Position numbers and translations under genes: made by a program. A stretch of DNA of 5,441 bases from Bradyrhizobium sp. Its GTDB lineage: Bacteria > Pseudomonadota > Alphaproteobacteria > Rhizobiales > Xanthobacteraceae. The notes beneath the pieces were generated by a model that searched no databases, was not told where the DNA came from, and saw nothing but the letters and a program-made list of their open reading frames with translations. The stretch is taken from the NCBI GenBank assembly GCA_028290165.1, contig JAQGKJ010000609.1, positions 1-5,441 of the forward strand, read 5' to 3'. Below, one piece after another: positions 5,153 to 5,441 of the stretch (its first letter is position 1; every line of letters starts with the position of its first letter).

Positions 5153-5441
5153 TCACTGGCTGTCCAGGTACGACACTTGGTTTACTTTGATCGGCTGCGG
5201 ATCGGCCGACTGCAGGACGAAACCGTTGGCGCGCGCGGCCGTGGCGAGCGAGCGGCCGGCATCCGCCATCAGCGGCTTCTTGTCGTCGAGCCCGTAAATG
5301 TCGTCGCGGAAATGGATGCTGCCGTCGCGGCTCGCCCAGCCGGTGAGATAGATCCAGGCGACCGGGATCTTGTGCGTCAGCCGGATGTCGGTTCGCTGAC
5401 CGGTCGCGATCGCGGCATCGATCTCACGCCGGCCCCAGCCC
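5153..5441 (-). CDS. L,D-transpeptidase, YcbB/LdtD type, C-terminal 95 residues only
   Basis: The 3' end of a minus-strand gene whose start lies beyond the window. From 5440 down to the TGA at 5153-5155 the frame gives 95 residues. The segment LTHKIPVAWIYLTGWASRDG (visible residues 21-40) followed by FRDDIYGLDD (44-53) is characteristic of the end of YcbB-type L,D-transpeptidases, where E. coli LdtD has a similar 'PVYF.YFTAW..DG...FRDDIY'. These periplasmic enzymes make 3-3 (meso-DAP to meso-DAP) peptidoglycan crosslinks, or attach proteins to peptidoglycan, through a YkuD-domain cysteine. The catalytic His and Cys motif is upstream and not visible, so activity cannot be judged. The tail after FRDDIY is about 42 residues, Ala-rich and variable. 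It has no bearing on the + strand cluster beyond convergence. Other members of this large family in the same genome could be equally good matches, so no symbol is given. Confidence 0.88.
   Translation of the reverse strand, partial: GWGRREIDAAIATGQRTDIRLTHKIPVAWIYLTGWASRDGSIHFRDDIYGLDDKKPLMADAGRSLATAARANGFVLQSADPQPIKVNQVSYLDSQ

Noticed and set aside
4999..5190. 63-codon + strand open frame over the inverted repeat
   Set aside because: A typical false ORF produced by a REP-like repeat; no ribosome binding site and no homology pattern.
4746..5297. 183-codon + strand open frame running from ppiB through the spacer
   Set aside because: Begins out of frame within ppiB, and the product across the spacer is just the translated palindromic repeat (SSPRKRGPI-type peptides); it then runs antisense to the L,D-transpeptidase gene.

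Overview
The window looks like chromosomal DNA of a high-GC alphaproteobacterium, most likely a Bradyrhizobiaceae relative (Bradyrhizobium/Rhodopseudomonas type). This is inferred from the GC-rich codon use, an alphaproteobacterial-style GyrA, a small secreted Cys/Trp-Pro protein of a kind I associate with Bradyrhizobium, and a GTCCCCGC-GAAA-GCGGGGAC palindromic repeat of the sort scattered through these genomes. The content is mostly housekeeping. I see no phage, plasmid, CRISPR, transposase, rRNA or tRNA signal.

Layout: (1) Bases 1-2385 (+) hold the 3' nine-tenths of gyrA. The 5' end lies outside the window, but the catalytic tyrosine and the whole C-terminal DNA-wrapping domain are inside. 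A strong hairpin covers its stop codon. (2) Bases 2451-2708 (-) encode a small exported protein of unknown function, convergent with gyrA. (3) Bases 2709-2990 are a divergent intergenic region with hairpins and a recurring GTTTCG hexamer. (4) Bases 2991-4963 (+) are a compact four-gene cluster: coaD (coenzyme A synthesis), an exported cyclophilin, a small exported TonB/TolA-C-terminal-like protein, and a cytoplasmic cyclophilin. The gaps are 36 and 6 nt and the last pair overlaps by 25 nt, so this is probably one operon. (5) Bases 4964-5152 are a convergent spacer holding a 30-bp imperfect inverted repeat (REP/BIME-like). (6) Bases 5153-5441 (-) are the 3' end of a YcbB/LdtD-type L,D-transpeptidase gene, whose start and active site lie beyond the window.

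How the genes relate: gyrase controls supercoiling and CoaD performs the penultimate step of CoA synthesis. The two cyclophilins are diverged paralogues that would serve prolyl isomerisation in the periplasm and cytoplasm respectively, with a small envelope protein encoded between them. No new defence, mobile or biosynthetic system can be supported. The points most worth a second look are the inverted repeat in the convergent spacer, the hexamer-rich divergent region, and the uncharacterised secreted protein translationally linked to the cyclophilins.
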